From: Cudoniella acicularis
Taxonomy: Eukaryota; Ascomycota; Leotiomycetes; Helotiales; Helotiaceae
Assembly (NCBI GenBank): GCA_013054445.1
Contig: JAAMPI010000082.1
Location: 1-64,000 of the forward strand
Direction: 5' to 3'
Length of the DNA: 64,000 nucleotides
The notes beneath the pieces were generated by a model that had not been told where the DNA came from, did no database searches, and was given only the letters and a program-made list of their open reading frames with translations. Each line of letters opens with the position of its first letter. Position 1 is the stretch's first letter. The position numbers and the translations under genes were made by a program. Of this stretch, positions 22,949-34,870 are shown in pieces.

Positions 22949-24470
22949 ATGACATTTTCAAAGACTTTGCTTGCACGTCTCACCTGGATCTTCACATTCG
23001 TCTCATTTGCGATTGCTGCTGCTCCTCGCATTATCTACAAAGATGTGGCCATTCTTGGTGGAGGAGCATCAGGCTCACATGCTGCAGTGAGACTTCGAGA
23101 GGATTTTAACAAAAGTATCGTTGTTGTCGAGAAGCAAGATAATCTGGTATGGGTTTCGTCATCTTTATTTTCCCCACCGCAGTTTTCTTCTCTTCCCCTT
23201 TCCTTCCTAATCCTCGGTTGCTCGAATCCGGAATTGACGATCTTTGTAGGGCGGTCATGTCGAGACTTACATGGATCCAGTCTCGGGAAAGCCATACGAT
23301 TACGGTGTCAACTCTTACACTGAATATGGCGGTGCAAAGGACTTTTTTGCGCGATTCAATATCTCGCTCATTAATCCTACATCACTCAAGTTGAATACTT
23401 CCAATATTGATTTTGTTTCTGGGAAGGCACTAGTGGGGTATCAGAGTCCAGCTTCCGCGGATGTCACTGCGGCCCTTACAAGGTATCTCAACGTCACTGC
23501 GAAATACGAAGACATGCTTCTTCCATCGTACGCCAACTTCCCCACTGAGGTACCTGATGAGCTGCTCACCAAGTTTTCCGACATTGTTGTCAAGTATGAC
23601 CTCCAGGCTTGCCTCCCTCTTGTCTACCAGATCACCGGTTTCGGACTCGGAAATATGGGCGATGAACTCTTTCTTTTCGTGATGCAGGAATTCAGTGCAC
23701 CCATGACCCGAGTTCTCTTAGGGCAAAAGAATTCTTGGGTCCCATCTACACACAGAAACCAAGACTTATATGACAATATCGCCACCTTCTTGGGGAAAGA
23801 TATTCTATACTCCACAACCGTCATCGGCTCGACTAGGACCAACAAGGGGGTTCGGCTTCTTGTCCGCAGCGACAAGGGAGAACTTGCTTTGATCATCGCC
23901 AAGAGGCTCCTCGTCTCATTTGCGCTAAGCCCAGAGAACACTGCTACTCTGAGCCTTTCCAAAGCCGAGGAGGACATCTTCTCGACGTGGAGCCTCTCAC
24001 GCGGTTATTGCGGCATCGTCACAAACCCATCTCTACCAATCAATAGCTCACTGGTCAACATACCCGCGGCAGCTGTGCCAACGAATTACCTTGCCTTTCC
24101 CGAACCTCCTTTCGTTGTCCGATATCAGTATTTGGGTGATAAAAACTTCCGCATATTGCTCACTGGTACCGAGAACTACACAGTTCCCCTAGCTCAGTCA
24201 CTCGCCAGCAATACATTTAACACTCTTGCTGTGACAGGCAATATCCCTCAGGGCTCGAATCTTAATTTTGCTGCATTCACTGAACATACCACTACACACC
24301 AGCATGTTCCAGCCGAGGATGTACGGGATGGATTTTATCAAAAGTTGTACGCGCTTCAGGGTGGGCGATCGACGTTCTATACTGGAAGGGCTTGGACTGG
24401 ACAATTCACCACTATCCTATGGGAATTTAATAATCAATGGTTGCTGCCCAAGTTGTTGGCTAGTTTCTGA
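22949..24470 (+). CDS. Secreted-type FAD-dependent oxidoreductase (beta-cyclopiazonate dehydrogenase-like)
   Basis: Exons 22949-23146 and 23250-24470, with a 103-bp intron (GTATGG...TAG), encode 472 residues. Residues about 1-25 (MTFSKTLLARLTWIFTFVSF...) look like a signal peptide. The FAD-binding Rossmann motif VAILGGGASGSHAAVRL follows near residue 33, then the acidic end of the second strand in IVVVEKQDNLGGHVETY, split by the intron. Such flavoproteins resemble fungal amine-oxidase-fold enzymes that oxidise secondary metabolites, for example in indole alkaloid pathways. The exact substrate is unknown. The ORF is intact. Its neighbours are HET fragments, so no operon-like partner is close. 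Confidence 0.85.
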
Positions 24471-24694
24471 TAGGCTGGATATTCCGCATATCTGGTTAAG
24501 CAATTCATAATGATTTAATCGCGAGTGTTTTACTTCTTACTTGTCACCCATCCAGTACTGTCCATCACGCAAATCACCTTCTTTTTCATTTAATGCCTAT
24601 TCAAGGAGTATAGGGGCAGGCGTGCTATAAGCGAGCCCGGGCTTGATCCAGTTACAAAAAGCGCCCTGTTTTTGTTCGCTCGACGTCCCGCAAC

Positions 24695-25318
24695 GTCGAC
24701 TCGATTCGTATCAATCAGGTTGATATTGAGGAAAGAAACAAACAGATGCAGCAGATGGGTACTATTTATGCCAATGCCCATCACACAGCCATCTACCTTG
24801 GCGAGCCGTCCGAACAGTCGGACACAGTCTTCGCGAAGCTTCGAACCTTTAAACGAAAGCAAATGTCTCTTGGGGTTATTCCGTCCCATGACCCAGACGA
24901 AATTTGCATGCTCTTGAACACACTGGGAGACGACATACTCGCAAGGCCTTGGTTTACCCGTGTTTGGATCTTCCAGAAATTCATGCTATCCAAAAATCCA
25001 TGGCTGCAATGCGGCCGAAAGCGTATGAGATGGGATGAATTCTGTGTGATTACATCGATTTTATGGGAGAAATTCCGCGGCGTGTCTTCCGAGAACGATA
25101 AACTATCGTCTGTTAGGTCTATTTCAGCACCATCCGTGGTAAAGCTTCTTCAAGACATGCAGAATAGACGCCATAAACTTCATTGCTCGAAGCAGAAAGA
25201 CAACTCGATGCCGAATGACAAAGATGAAGATGGCCACAATACCCTTCTAGGCTTGTTATATCTACGCCGAGGACGAGACTTGTTTAATTTACAGCATGGT
25301 ATGGGAGCATCGTTATAA
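24695..25318 (+). pseudogene. HET-domain gene fragment (middle and C-terminal part)
   Basis: The frame from 24695 reads VDSIRINQVDIEERNKQMQQ, then MGTIYANAHHTAIYLGE and RPWFTRVWIFQKFML, which is the HET region from the second motif on. The usual CINQ cysteine is Arg here. Later sequence (NTLLGLLYLRRGRDL) also fits HET proteins. The first HET motif and start are missing. The ORF from ATG 24746 to 25318 is open but is not a complete gene. Confidence 0.75.
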
Positions 25319-26234
25319 TGTACAGAGGTATATACCTATTTTCTTGAACTTGCTGTTTGCGGCTGAAACTGACTGGTAGTTCGTGCACTTAGAACTTTGA
25401 CCATGCACCTAGAACCCTAAAAATCATGCAATTATAGTCGGAGTTGGTCCTAGAATAAGTAACGCGCCTACTATAGATACTCGAAGATTACTACATGAAC
25501 ACTACCCCTCTGTTTGCTCCCTAATAAATCTCGGGTGATCCTGCAAATACTGAATATATGCTTAGAGGGAATATCGACAAGGAGGGCCGCACACTTATAT
25601 TTAGCATCCTAGCGTTAGTTAGAAGAGTTACACTCGAGCTATAAGGCTATAGTCGTACGCCTATACTCAGGGTATGCTAGTATCACTTAGAAGAAAAACA
25701 CCCGAGGAGGCGAGGTATTATGTAGTTATTTAATCTACTAGAAGCACCGACGTTTTTATATATACAACTAACCCTAACCTAGCCCTAACCCTCTGATCCC
25801 TAACCTTCCTAACCAAGGCCCTTTGTAAGCTCAAGAGCCTTTCTAACTCTAACTATTTGTAGGTTACTTTGCTAAGTATACATTTTACATATACTAAGTG
25901 CCCCCCCTCCCTTTTAACTCGCTTAGAATATACCCTGCATATGCCCCCGGGACCTAGGCCCCCGCTACCCCTAACTTTACCGTGAAGCATATGTTTCGTA
26001 TATGCTATTAAGACTTATCACGGTTGTGACACGTAGAACGTGGCAAGATTCAAGATAGCGCGCCAGCTTTTGACTAACTCCTTATAGAAACTGGACCGGC
26101 CTTGTGAGGCCTAAAGGCGAAGGGGTGTTTAATTCTCTAGGCACGCGAGCTTTTAGCTCAATTTATAGAGTATAAATCACAATTATAAAGATCGTTTATA
26201 TAGGGAAGATAAACACAACAGCCGCAGAACTGCG
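25319..26234. other. Non-genic spacer
   Basis: Low-complexity and AT-rich patches, with a telomere-like CCCTAA tract at 25767-25812. Nothing coding recognised. Confidence 0.4.
25767..25812 (-). repeat. Degenerate interstitial telomere-like repeats
   Basis: Within this stretch ACCCTAACC, GCCCTAACCC and TCCCTAACC occur at short spacing, with related CCTAACC after it. The fungal telomere unit is TTAGGG (CCCTAA on the other strand). The array is short and imperfect, so chance cannot be excluded. Confidence 0.4.
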
Positions 26235-26657
26235 GTTTGGGATAACTATGAGACCTTTCGGCCGACAGCCAGCACTATACAGTCTGCTTATCCAGAGATT
26301 CTAATTCTGGATACGAGCTTGACTCTTAAAATCCTCGCTAATCAGTCCCGAGACATCGGAACGAACCCAGAAGAGAGTCGTATATATGATTTTATTGGGA
26401 ACTGGCTCAAGTGCTGTATGGAGTCGCATAGCAAATTCAGGGGCCGGGAAGGAAGTGTGCCGCTTACCAGAGTCATAGATGTTGGCCTCACAGATGGTTT
26501 TCAAGTGCCGCGAATATTCATATCGGGTGGGGAGTACGGTCAATACATCAGCCTCAGCCATCACTGGACGGAGGGACCGAGCTTACGAAGCTTTCCGGGA
26601 CGACAAAAGCGAACATGGGAAGACGCTTACAAGTCATTGAGATTGAAAGGTTTCTAA
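26235..26657 (+). pseudogene. HET-protein fragment (region before and into motif 1)
   Basis: The frame reads ETFRPTASTIQSAYPEILIL, then FIGNWLKCCMESHSKF, PLTRVIDVGLTDGFQVPRIF and YGQYISLSHHW before diverging and stopping at 26657. W-x2-C-x3-H followed by R-x-IDVG and YISLSHxW is the classic lead-in to the HET domain. The expected SHCWG is SHHWT, and the rest is missing. Confidence 0.75.
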
Positions 26658-27625
26658 AAATATTCAAGGATGCGATGATTATAACATGGTATCCTAGATA
26701 GTTGCCGCAGCATCATAATACTTCTATTATTTCTCGGGGCCCTAGGGGGCCGGGCCAGCCCTGCGTTGGATATTCAGGTACGGTAGCAGAAATCCCTTCA
26801 CTAAGAATACTAATAATAGAGCGAGGTCTATTCCATAATTGGTATTAAGATCAAATAATTTCGGGGGCATTATTTTCGGGACCCTCGGGACCCTCGGGAC
26901 CCGGGACGGCCCGGCGGTGTTATAGGGACATACATGGCCCAATTAGACTCTATAGCGTACCAAACCCACTACATTCCACGCAATGCAAATTCTTTTGGCC
27001 GCTTTCTTGGCACTTGTTGGCTATTCGTCAGCTGTGCAAGGATTAACTAGGTATTTTGCACCTACAGTAGCTCGGAGTTGGCGCAATTTAACTTAGTTGC
27101 AAGCGATTGTCCAAGGTAGTGGGCTCAAAAACAATTTAATAACACATCTAGCAACACACCCTACTTGAAAACCGCCCGGAAGCTGACGAGTAGATCTAAC
27201 GTTGTAACTTTCCTAGCCCCTAGCGGCTGGGCTAAGGTTAAAGCAAGGGCATCTCGCTTCTCTCGGTTTCCGTTTTCGTCATATTTTTCTACATAGGCGG
27301 CTGTGTCCCCTTGTATTTACACGCATACTCGTCTTGGCTCCGGAGACATTTCTAACGGATCAACATGTGCGGCGTATGTTATGATGCTGCTAAGATCATC
27401 CTCTAGGATGAATCATCGAAGCCTGGAGATACAAATAGGAGGGCGGGGAGCTCTTAAAGTGATAAAAAACTTGGTCTTTACCAATATCAAAGATAGGAAG
27501 TCTGTGTTTTGAAGATCAAAAAAAAAACGAACGCTTCTAGATTTTGCACAGTTTCCCATCAATTTCGTTGCATTGTCACTATCCTACTTTCTACTTCTAC
27601 CGACATCCTGCAATTTCTATTGACA
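26658..27625. other. Intergenic, upstream of BBE oxidoreductase
   Basis: Holds a 9-bp tandem repeat (CGGGACCCT, three copies at about 26876-26902) and a short signal-peptide-like ORF at 26983. The stretch before 27626 is pyrimidine-rich, as in fungal promoters. Confidence 0.4.
26983..27096 (+). CDS. Short secreted-peptide-like ORF, 37 residues
   Basis: MQILLAAFLALVGYSSAVQG is a convincing signal peptide (hydrophobic core, Ala/Gly cleavage region), followed by only 17 more residues. It may be the first exon of a lost secreted-protein gene. A possible donor GTATTT follows the codons for LT. Not certain to be expressed. Confidence 0.3.
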   Translation: MQILLAAFLALVGYSSAVQGLTRYFAPTVARSWRNLT

Positions 27626-29307
27626 ATGTTACGCGGCATCACCGGCGGCGTTCTGGCTCTCTCCACCCTGTTATCAAATGCATTGGGGCATTCAGCGGCT
27701 TTTGAGCCCCGACAAAATGGCTCCACGAGTACCGCACAAGGGACTGGTAACGTACCGGTGAGCTCTCGGGATGCAGGCTAGTCCATTACAAGTCAAATCC
27801 ACTAACCTCACCTTTCTCATATAGTGTGATGCGCTCATCAAAGCTGGACTGGGCGACCGACTTCTTGTCGCTACAAACAATGATTACGAACCCCAGATCC
27901 AGACCTGGTGGGCTCTGAATTCCAGACTTCGTCCATGGTGCCTTGTTCTACCACACACTACCGAAGAGGTATCCCAAGTTCTGACAGCACTTGTAAACGC
28001 CGGATCTGGGGCAGGTGACTGGCACATTGCCGTTCGCAGCGGCGGACATAGCTTGGAAGGCATAAACAACGTTGCAAACGGTGTCACTATCGACCTAAGC
28101 TATTTGAACCAGTCGATTTACAACAACCACACCAACCTCGCGTCGATTGGGCCAGGAGCGCGCTGGAGAGATGTATATGCAAATTTGCTCCAGCAAGGGG
28201 TTGTTGTCACAGGCGGTCGCGATGGTGGGGTTGGGGTCGGCGGATTTCTCCTTGGTGGTGGCCTTTCCTATTACACGGGACATATGGGACTGGGCTGCGA
28301 TTCTGTGATTAATTACGAAGTCGTACTTGCCAATGGTCAAATAGTCAACGCCAACAGCGATGAAAACTCGGATTTGTGGAAGGCGCTTAAAGGGGGGAGC
28401 AGCAATTTCGGCATCGTCACTCGTTTTGATATGGAAGCCATGCCAGCTCGGAACATTTCGTATGGGATTCGGGTCATGGGCTCAGAGTATTCGGATGCCA
28501 TGGTGGATGCTCTAGTCAGCTTCACGAACCATATGGAAATGGCGCCAGACGACGCACTGTTCATGTTTTACGGCCATAACACCACTGAAACTTCAGGGAT
28601 AACGATGACGACGGTCAGTGTTAATACTGTAGGCAATATGAACAGCTCTAGCTTCGACAAGATCAATAAAATACCTGCGATTTCCAGCTTCATCGCTCCA
28701 ATGACTTTGGCAGCAGCAGCAGCCGGATCTCAACTCCCAGCAGGAAATTTGTTAGTTTTCCTCGTTCATGACGGCTCTAAAGAATCAATACCTAACACTG
28801 TCTAGGGCCACAGGATATACAATTGCCTTCAAGAACGATCCCGCCATTCTCCGCCAATGCGTTCATCTCCACGAAGAGTTAGTAAATACGCTGACCAATT
28901 CCATCGGTGCCGAAAACTTCATAACGCTGAACTTTTTTCAACCATTCCCAGCATTTATAGGGAAGATCGGCCTCCAGCGAGGTGGAAACATGCTGGGATT
29001 TGACAGGGAAAACGACAATGCTATTCTTTGGACCGGCTCTATTGCTCTAAATTCAACCCAGGAAGATCTAGCTGTTGCGCACCAACAATTGGGAGCCATG
29101 GCTAGCCAGGTCCAAGAATTTGCCCGCTCGGTAAGCGGGGACGTGGATCTAATTTATCTTAATTATGCAGACGTGAGTCAGGACCCAATTGGAAGCTATG
29201 GTGCAGAAAATATTCAGCATATCCGGGAGGTTGCTGCCAAGTACGACGCAACCAACGTGTTTCAAAAGCGTATTCCTGGTGGATTCAAGATTTCGAGAGT
29301 GGATTGA
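27626..29307 (+). CDS. FAD-linked oxidoreductase, berberine-bridge-enzyme type
   Basis: Exons 27626-27757, 27825-28750 and 28806-29307 encode 519 residues. Introns are GTGAGC...TAG (67 bp) and GTTAGT...TAG (55 bp, branch CTAAC). A signal peptide occupies roughly residues 1-21. The FAD_binding_4 (PCMH-type) domain shows RSGGHS near residue 114, whose His is the usual covalent FAD attachment site, and GGFLLGGGLSYYTGHMGLGC. The C-terminal BBE domain shows YLNYADVS and KYDATNVFQ. Family members oxidise sugars, alkaloids or polyketide intermediates and are secreted or in the endomembrane system. The substrate is unknown. The gene appears intact. Confidence 0.9.
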
Positions 29308-30379
29308 TTTTGAGAAGTTCACACAGAGCAATTTTGAGTAGCTGGGCTTTGATCACTTCCTTTTGTTGTAGTATCTCTTTCGAGGTGATGAACTTGAGGA
29401 CTTTTTCTGGGGATATCGTTATATTCTTCTTATTTAGGGGTCATTTAGGGGGCTATTTCTGGTTGTCGTAGCTTACCTGTTTTCCGGCTAATTCATTCAT
29501 TTAACTCCCCTTTAGGCCTCCCTTATTTTGTCTTGATTTTTTCCTACAGAAGGGGCCTCCTACATTTAATAGTCTAAGAATAATCACTCGTCTTCACTTC
29601 ATGTGAATCATCAAATAAGCGTAATCTGAGCTAAATCAAAGTGTGCACAACAACTGCTCAAAGACCGGGAATGTGAAGTCTGGTTCATTCGATTGCTGTT
29701 GCCCTGCTGTTTGATATGCTGGGGTTCTTGGTGGGGTCTTCTTGGTTGTGGCACAGGTTGCGATGTGTGTCCCGCAAGTTGTCGTTAGTGGTCCCGGCCT
29801 TCCACGATTTGTCTGGGTTCACTTATGCCACTATGCGATGGTTTAGGAGCTTTAATGATTGCCAAAACTTGTCCCCTTCTATGAAATGGAAGATCCTCCA
29901 GCACCTCTTATTGATAAAGAAAGAAGCTTTACAGGCTTATTATACACCTTTAACTATTTTCTAGTATAAATATTCAAACTTATTTCTTTATCAAAATAGT
30001 GTTTGACTTAAGGTTAGGCGTGTATTAGAGAAGATAGGTTCATGATTGAGTTTATCTATGCGTATAGTCTCATATACAAAGGCATAGAGAAATCCGCCTA
30101 GGAGGCATCAAAGTCAGCCCTGTAAGGCCGAATTCCAGACGACATCCTGATACTAATGAACCTCCTAGACCCCCCCCCCCCCCTCAATAACCTGAAAAGC
30201 TTCCACAGCCAGATAATAGGGCAGGAACGAAAAACACCGAGATCGAGCCAAACAAAGCCCCTTGTGTATCGAAACCGCACGTTCGAATCCATCCAAAGGC
30301 ATCTTGGTGTACTTTCACTAATAGCAGTGCGGATAAACTTTATCCGGGAGTCTATGTAATTACCTTCAACTTTCTCTAC
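29308..30379. other. Intergenic with 14-C run
   Basis: No gene recognised. A run of 14 C lies at 30170-30183. An 82-codon plus frame at 29716-29964 shows no family features. Confidence 0.4.
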
Positions 30380-31730
30380 GCTAGGGTGATATTCTGTCGA
30401 GTCCAGCCCTTACTCTCTATGATAGGGAGACGTTTCTGGCTTTCAGTAGATGCTTTACCCACCTGTTCATAAGTGCTCTCATCTTTCTGCCTGACGGATC
30501 GAAGGAGCAAGAACTCCTAATGCCCCCACTTATTCGTAAGTCCGCCATTCGGGATTATACCCCCTCCAGTCCATATTGTATTCTCCCAGGCAGGCGATTA
30601 TATGCGGATGCGAGACCCAGTCGTACAGTTTGTTTGGGACGTCAAGTTTTTGGAATTCATTGTAATCCTCCGAGTCAGGGTTGGAGTCATGTTCGGTTGG
30701 GAAGACTCGTCTTGTGTAGCATCGGCGGAGGCTGAGAGTTCATCGCTGTGGTCCTTAGGGTTCGACACTTTCTGTAATTTGCAAAACTTTTCAGGACTCA
30801 TGTAAGTGTGGCACATGGCAAAGATATTTATAATTCCTCCTAAAACCTGTCCAAAAGGATCAGGAGTTGCAAGCTTCATGGCGAGCTTCAGAAAGCGAGG
30901 GTCGTAATCACGAGGTATTCCGGTGTATCGCAAAAGATTGTTTGGGATTTGTCCCTGATGGACGCTCAGCTCCACGTCGGACTACCGTTTCTGATGCGAG
31001 AGATTTCCGTTTTCGAACTGTCGTCGTCGTGACAAGTTCCCCATAGAAGTTCTTCCCTGATCCTCCGCTGCCACAGCCCGGCCAAATATTTGTCTCTTGT
31101 CAGTCTGGCTACCTCACTCGCATTCCGGAATAGGCAGGCAGGCAATCTGCCGGACTCGTAAGTGATGCTCCTTTTTGTGAATTCATTCACAATAATGTAC
31201 CACTTCAGTGAGACTGACGTTGTAACTTCCCTTTGCGGCTCGATGTCAAAAAGATCGACAAGCCTGCCCTCTATTCGAGCCGTCTCATTGCTGGAGTATT
31301 GTCCATCCTCTGAAAGTAAACACGTCTTGCATTGCCAGATTATCTGCTGCTCCGAATAATGCACCATACGCCTAGTTAGAACACGTTCTTGCAATGTCTA
31401 TGCACGTTGGAAGAGTGGGATATTTTCAAGCTGCGGTCTTGTATCCGAGGAGGAATAGTGTGCTGCTGATCTTGTGATCGAAACCACGTCGTCCATTATC
31501 GGCCGCACGAAAACGTCTCCCCCCAATTGAGAAAGTTGGAATGCTTGCCTGTCTGCTGAATGTGGGAATAATATTCCGTGGTGCGCGCCCGGACTCACTG
31601 TTTCAGATATCATAATAGAGGCATTTCTGTAGTATTTAGCCATCAGCATAGACTACAGAGCCCAGTCCTCATCAGAGTCTTGCATGATGCAAAGTACATC
31701 GATCAAGATGACTCGGTTGAACTTCGGCTA
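30380..31730 (-). pseudogene. HET-domain pseudogene with RIP-type stops
   Basis: Minus-strand reading from about 31730 gives VLCIMQDSDEDWAL, TAG (fits CAG), then MAKYYRNASIMISE down to PLFQRA, then TAG where the family has Trp, then TLQERVLTRRMVHYSEQQII. Later PTWS-TGA-AS sits where PTWSWAS is expected (TGG to TGA). After that the frame shifts and two overlapping open frames remain, one reading GQIPNNLLRYTGIPRDYDPR and another IIACLGEYNMDWRGYNPEWR. Motif 1 is absent because the 5' part is AT-rich noise. All three nonsense codons are C-to-T or G-to-A changes. Confidence 0.8.
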
Positions 31731-31739
31731 GAATAATCT

Positions 31740-32270
31740 TAGCCCCTTAATACTACCTCTTTTTAACCTTGTTATCTCTTTCTATTAATAGAGCCTTTCA
31801 CTTTTAATTTTTTTTTATTTTAATATAGAAAAAATAAAACATTTTAAAAATAAAGATAATATATTTATATTTTTTTTTAATTAATATAAAAGAGAAAAGA
31901 AAGAGAGATTAAATGATATTTATAATAAGTCTAAATTCTAAAGTTCTTATTTTTAATAAATAAGTGATCTATATAGATATTAATATCAATCTCTTATAAT
32001 AATCAAAATAGAGAAAACAATATAGAAGAATAGGATAGGATATTATAGTAATAGACAAATGAGTTGATATTAAAGGAGGAATCTTAGGTCAATTGTTTAA
32101 CGTAATGCTAAGTACAATTCGTTAATATTATTAAAGCTAGTGCATGCGTTATACTCTAAAAACACGAACTTTAGAGCCTAGGCTCGTAAGTGCTAAGAAG
32201 CTCGCTACCTTTTGCTTTAGCTCTAGGAAATCATAAATTCGCTGCAAAGCAGTAAAACTGAGCTCACTAT
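31740..32270. other. AT-rich, RIP-like stretch
   Basis: TA-dense sequence with no coding signal, between the HET pseudogene and the MFS gene. Probably transposon debris. Confidence 0.55.
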
Positions 32271-32307
32271 AATGATCCTCCCCCTCTCGAAAATACACAC
32301 GTCACTA

Positions 32308-33980
32308 TCAAACCGAACGAATATCAACACATGCTTTCTTCCCAGCATCCTCAAAATTACTCTTCTCTTCTATAATCTCCTCCACACTCTCCACACTCTC
32401 CTCACCCTGCAAACTCTCTCCATAAAGCTCTTTCGGGTTAAGACTCCACGCCCCCCTCGGAATCAGCGTAGCAAGCAGCACAACCCCCGAAATAACCGTG
32501 AACTGCACACCTGCTATATTGAACACCGCAGGCCTAGCATTAATATATCCATCTGGATACTCCTGTGCTACAACTCTCCCTCGCGCAAAATTATTCGTAT
32601 TCGCAGCACTTACCTTATCGATATAGCCACCGAGGATTGAGGAGCATATGGCGTCGATAACGATGAAGGTACAGTATAGGAAAGCCATTACAGCACCCAG
32701 AGGAGAGACGTCGTTCACTTCGCTTTCTTTGCGTTGGAGGAGAGCTTGGATATATGCTATGAGGGAGATGTCCCCAGCTGCCCAGCCAAAGGAGATAGGT
32801 ATGAATGTTGCGGCTACGACCCATGCGTCTGTTACTCTGCCTATGGGTATCCACCAGCTTGGTAGATACCATACAATTAGAAGTAAAAATGCATTAAGTC
32901 TCAGCCATGGAATGGGTGTGGGTACTAAATTCGTGAAAAAGAAAACAAATAGAGCGCCGATAAGTTCACCAAAAGTGGAGCCGCCGACCATGATTTGTGA
33001 CCATGCTGAGTTTCCGAGGTAGCGACGAGCGATGAGGGGAGCGACGGTATCGTCGAGATAGCGGTTAGCGTAGAGAGCGAGGCTGTACCCGGGGAGGAGC
33101 CAGATGAATTTTCGGGATGTGAAGATTATTTTGCCCCTACGCAGATGGACTCGCCGAAGAGGTAGAAGCCACAAAGGAGAGCTCTGGTATATGCTGGTTT
33201 TCCGGACATAACTGATTTAGGAGGCTTTTTGAAATTGAGGGACGAGATGAAAAACCAGGTGATGGAAGCGAGAGTGAAACAAATAGGTGTAATGATAAAA
33301 GACATATTATTCCCGAATCGTGGGATCAGTGCGAGAGCAGTACAGAAGGCCCCTCCCGTGCCGGAGATCTCGTAGAATATTTCCACCATGGCGTTCATTC
33401 TTCGAAGCTTTTGAACATCGCCACCGACAATGTCGCGGGGGATGACTCGGCGGATTAGTTCCACCATGCCGTAGGCTATGCCTGCAATGCAGTAGATGGG
33501 GATGATACCGTTGGTATTGTATCTTCCATAATATGACCAGTCGTCACTTGAGTGTGTTTTGTCCCAATCTAGTGGCTTTATTCTCCCACCAGTTCCAGCG
33601 TCGACGATGAGAAGAATAGCAGTCAGGAGTCCAAAGACAAAGATGGCTGCTGAGAGGACCATTTTGGTGGGCCAGCACTTGATCAGAGGTGCGATGAGGA
33701 TCGAGCCGACACATTGGAATGCCTGGTTGAGTCCCGTCAGAAGGCCAACCTTGAAGAACGTTTGTGGTGTGGTGTTGGAATGTTCGGCGTCGTTGTCGTA
33801 GCGATTGGTGGCGAGAGTAATGATGGAGCCATTAAATGCCTCGAGGCCGAATTTGTAGAGCATCATTCCTCCGATGTAGATGGCAATATTGCGCTTTTCC
33901 AAGGGACTGAAGAGTACCCATGTTCCGAGGACCGAGTATTTGGAACGAGGCTTTGTCTCATGCATGACTGCGGTTGGCAT
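32308..33980 (-). CDS. MFS-type membrane transporter with one frameshift
   Basis: From ATG 33980 the minus frame encodes MPTAVMHETKPRSKYSVLGT and several transmembrane segments (NIAIYIGGMMLYKFGL, KMVLSAAIFVFGLLTAILLI, MSFIITPICFTLASITWFFI). It stops at 33126 right after GESICVGAK. The next frame resumes at once with IIFTSRKFIWLLPGYSLALY and runs to 32308. One missing base in an A run (T run 33129-33132 on the plus strand) explains the break. The joined product would be about 558 residues with roughly 11-12 membrane spans and a Glu-rich cytosolic tail (EESVESVEEIIEEK). No intron fits well. The substrate is unknown. The single lesion in a homopolymer could be real or an assembly error. Confidence 0.7.
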
Positions 33981-34694
33981 CCTGTTGAAAGAATCTCGAG
34001 AGTGAGGAGTAATTTGACAATGAGGAAACTTGCAATGAAAATCAACTGAAGCCCCGCACTTGAGGAGTTAGGAATTTCTCACACAGGGATTTCCTGCATA
34101 TACATGTACTTGAGCATCTAAGAGGGAATCAGACCACCACCCACGTCCCGACCCTGGCAGTGCGGGGAATACTTCGGTCTTCGGATAAATAAGTGCACCC
34201 CTGAGGGTAGGAGCAGATTCTAGTAGAATATATAATACAGGGGCAACAAATCAATCACTTTAAGGCTCAGGCATGTTATTTTTATTTAATGTCTCTCTCG
34301 ATTTACTTTAATATAACTTTATTATTAATTTTTTATAACTTATTTTTATAACTATATTTAACGACCAAACAGCAAACTGGCTACTGTTTTCAGTTGATTT
34401 AGTCGCTGCTTTCCGCAGCTGACTTGCCAAAATCTCACGCTACTCTAGCGCTCGCGTAACTAGGATCCCGCACTAAATCCCACTTTTTAAAACTTATCGC
34501 TAACACTAAAACATAACTAGAGTCGACAAATCAGCTTAAATTAATATATTAATTACTATGTTAAAAAAAAAGAAATTACATAAATTATTCTAATACTATT
34601 ATTAAGTACAGATATAAGTCCGTGCCCCCCTATTTGGGCCACCCTTTTATACTAAAAACAGCGATTTTAAGGTATTTATAACTTTACGAAAGCT
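33981..34694. other. MFS promoter region and AT-rich spacer
   Basis: The first 250 bp are the promoter side of the MFS gene. The rest is AT-rich debris. Confidence 0.4.
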
Positions 34695-34870
34695 TGTCAC
34701 AGAGCACTCAGGAGAAGTCAAGTAAACAGTACTCTATTCCTTAGAATAATCGACGAAGAAGGGAAGAAGGGGAAGGGAGAAGCAGCCACGTATTTAACCT
34801 CTGCCCGAAACCTCGTTTAGGCCTAGCGCCGTCACGTGTAGGACAGGTCACGTGAACCAACTCCGTGACA
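34695..34870. mobile_element. LTR-like element family A, copy 1
   Basis: TGTCACAGAGCACTCAGGAG at the start and AACTCCGTGACA at the end, 176 bp. A nearly identical copy is at 58898-59072, and the 3' half is shared with 51300-51413. No perfect target duplication (AAGCT against ATAAT). Confidence 0.75.

Noticed and set aside
23035..23295. Minus ORF opposite the flavoprotein exon/intron junction
   Set aside because: Antisense shadow; no domain features, while the plus frame has a clear FAD motif.
26028..26222. LTR-like TGTGACACG...CACAACA segment
   Set aside because: No matching target duplication and no second copy in the window.
32615..32872. Second minus ORF inside the MFS gene
   Set aside because: Overlaps in another frame the well-supported transporter sequence.
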